A program made the translations under genes and the position numbers. From contig NZ_JPOO01000001.1 in assembly GCF_000733925.1 (NCBI RefSeq), forward strand, positions 1,054,001 to 1,118,000: a stretch of DNA of 64,000 nt. The letters run 5' to 3'. Below, piece by piece: positions 63,539-64,000 of the stretch (position 1 is the stretch's first letter; each line of letters begins with the position of its first letter). The notes beneath the pieces are model-generated. The model had not been told where the DNA came from and searched no databases. It saw only the letters and a list, made by a program, of their open reading frames with translations. Source of the stretch: Arenibacter algicola. Its GTDB lineage: Bacteria; Bacteroidota; Bacteroidia; Flavobacteriales; Flavobacteriaceae.

Positions 63539-64000
63539 ATGCAGCACAAGCACATTAAAATATCCATATTTGCTATTCTAGGTTTTTTACAGATCGGATT
63601 GGCACAGGATGATAAAAAAGATTTGGGAACGGAAACGGTAACAGTGGTAAAGGCCTATGCACCTACCATTTCGGATGCGTTTAAGGTGAAGTCGGTACCT
63701 ACTTTGAACGATTCCATTGTTTTGCAAAAAAAGCCTATCAATTACAGCATATTTTCCGTACCCGTTGCCTCTACCTTTACACCTTCAAAGGGTAAGGCTT
63801 CCGGGGTGAAGAAACTACCTCCTGAAAAAATATACAACTCCTATGCATCAATAGGTCTGGGCAACTATAATAACGCCTTGGCCGATTTCTATACCAGTAG
63901 TGCATTGAACAGGGATGAACGATTGGATGTAAGCCTAAACCATCATTCCTCTAGGGGAGAAATAGACGGAACCGCTTTGGATAATATATTTTATAATACC
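63539..64000 (+). CDS. Outer-membrane beta-barrel protein (TonB-receptor-like), cut by window end
   Basis: The first 154 codons of an exported protein: MQHKHIKISIFAILGFLQIG, signal cleavage near LAQDDKK, then GTETVTVVKAYAPTISDAFK and later short alternating strands (YASIGLGNYNNALADFYTSS). Such sequences precede beta-barrels in Bacteroidota. It starts 26 bp after the TPR gene, so the two are likely co-expressed; the stretch VTVVKAYAPTISDAFKVKS is typical of the conserved partner of such TPR proteins. The barrel lies outside the window. Confidence 0.8.
   Translation, partial: MQHKHIKISIFAILGFLQIGLAQDDKKDLGTETVTVVKAYAPTISDAFKVKSVPTLNDSIVLQKKPINYSIFSVPVASTFTPSKGKASGVKKLPPEKIYNSYASIGLGNYNNALADFYTSSALNRDERLDVSLNHHSSRGEIDGTALDNIFYNT

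Overview
The window is chromosomal DNA of a marine-type member of the Bacteroidota, most likely Flavobacteriaceae. The evidence is a tmRNA with the tag GENNYALAA, candidate -7 elements of the form TAnnTTTG (for example before bipA and kdsA), many Cys-anchored lipoproteins with few other signals, three formylglycine sulfatases, large TPR and beta-barrel outer-membrane genes, and an IntDOT-like tyrosine recombinase. I cannot name the genus from the sequence alone.

Left core (1-16217). A partial proline-degradation gene (pruA) and apaG lie on the minus strand. A class A penicillin-binding protein and a large uncharacterised lipoprotein follow on the plus strand, then a single-domain response regulator. 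Next comes a complete RND efflux operon on the minus strand (outer-membrane factor, adaptor, pump), an M81/MlrC-like lipoprotein and a DUF2188 protein.

Genomic island (about 16603-37504). A 15-bp direct repeat of the tmRNA 3' end marks both borders. The integrase sits next to the tmRNA end, as in islands that integrate into ssrA. The island brings its own terminator for ssrA; a terminator that may be the displaced original lies just outside the far border, beside a third, imperfect copy of the core. Cargo in order: a HicAB module with a third HigA-like gene and palindromic operators; a long non-coding stretch with a ~94-bp duplicated element; three related small proteins (one frameshifted) divergent from a small XRE regulator with paired operators; an XRE-membrane fusion plus a CarboxypepD-type protein; a hemolysin III protein; an IS5-like element killed by three in-frame stops; a sugar-oxidation cassette (two aldo-keto reductases, cytochrome c, PQQ-type sugar dehydrogenase, NIPSNAP protein); an IS3 remnant; an acidic lipoprotein; a run of small unknown genes leading to an ABC-like ATPase; a RelE-type toxin-antitoxin pair; and a frameshifted relative of one of the small genes.

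Right core (37491-64000). tmRNA is followed by a cluster of hairpin repeats, a lysine/alanine-dehydrogenase-like enzyme, a PHP phosphoesterase, a DUF1801 protein, two sulfatases (one whose stop codon lies in a 7-bp tandem repeat), kdsA, a DinB-like protein, bipA, an SDR, a LolA-like lipoprotein, a polyphosphate-glucokinase-like ROK kinase, a third sulfatase, a membrane protein with a degenerate Nudix-like domain, a ThuA/sugar-dehydrogenase/PKD/cytochrome c fusion, a LytS/LytTR pair, a three-repeat secreted protein, ftsE, a 1007-residue TPR protein and the start of a beta-barrel protein.

The accessory parts best worth following up are the island borders, the XRE/three-paralogue locus (19666-21224) and the small-protein/ATPase run (32977-35375). 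Their biological role is not established here.
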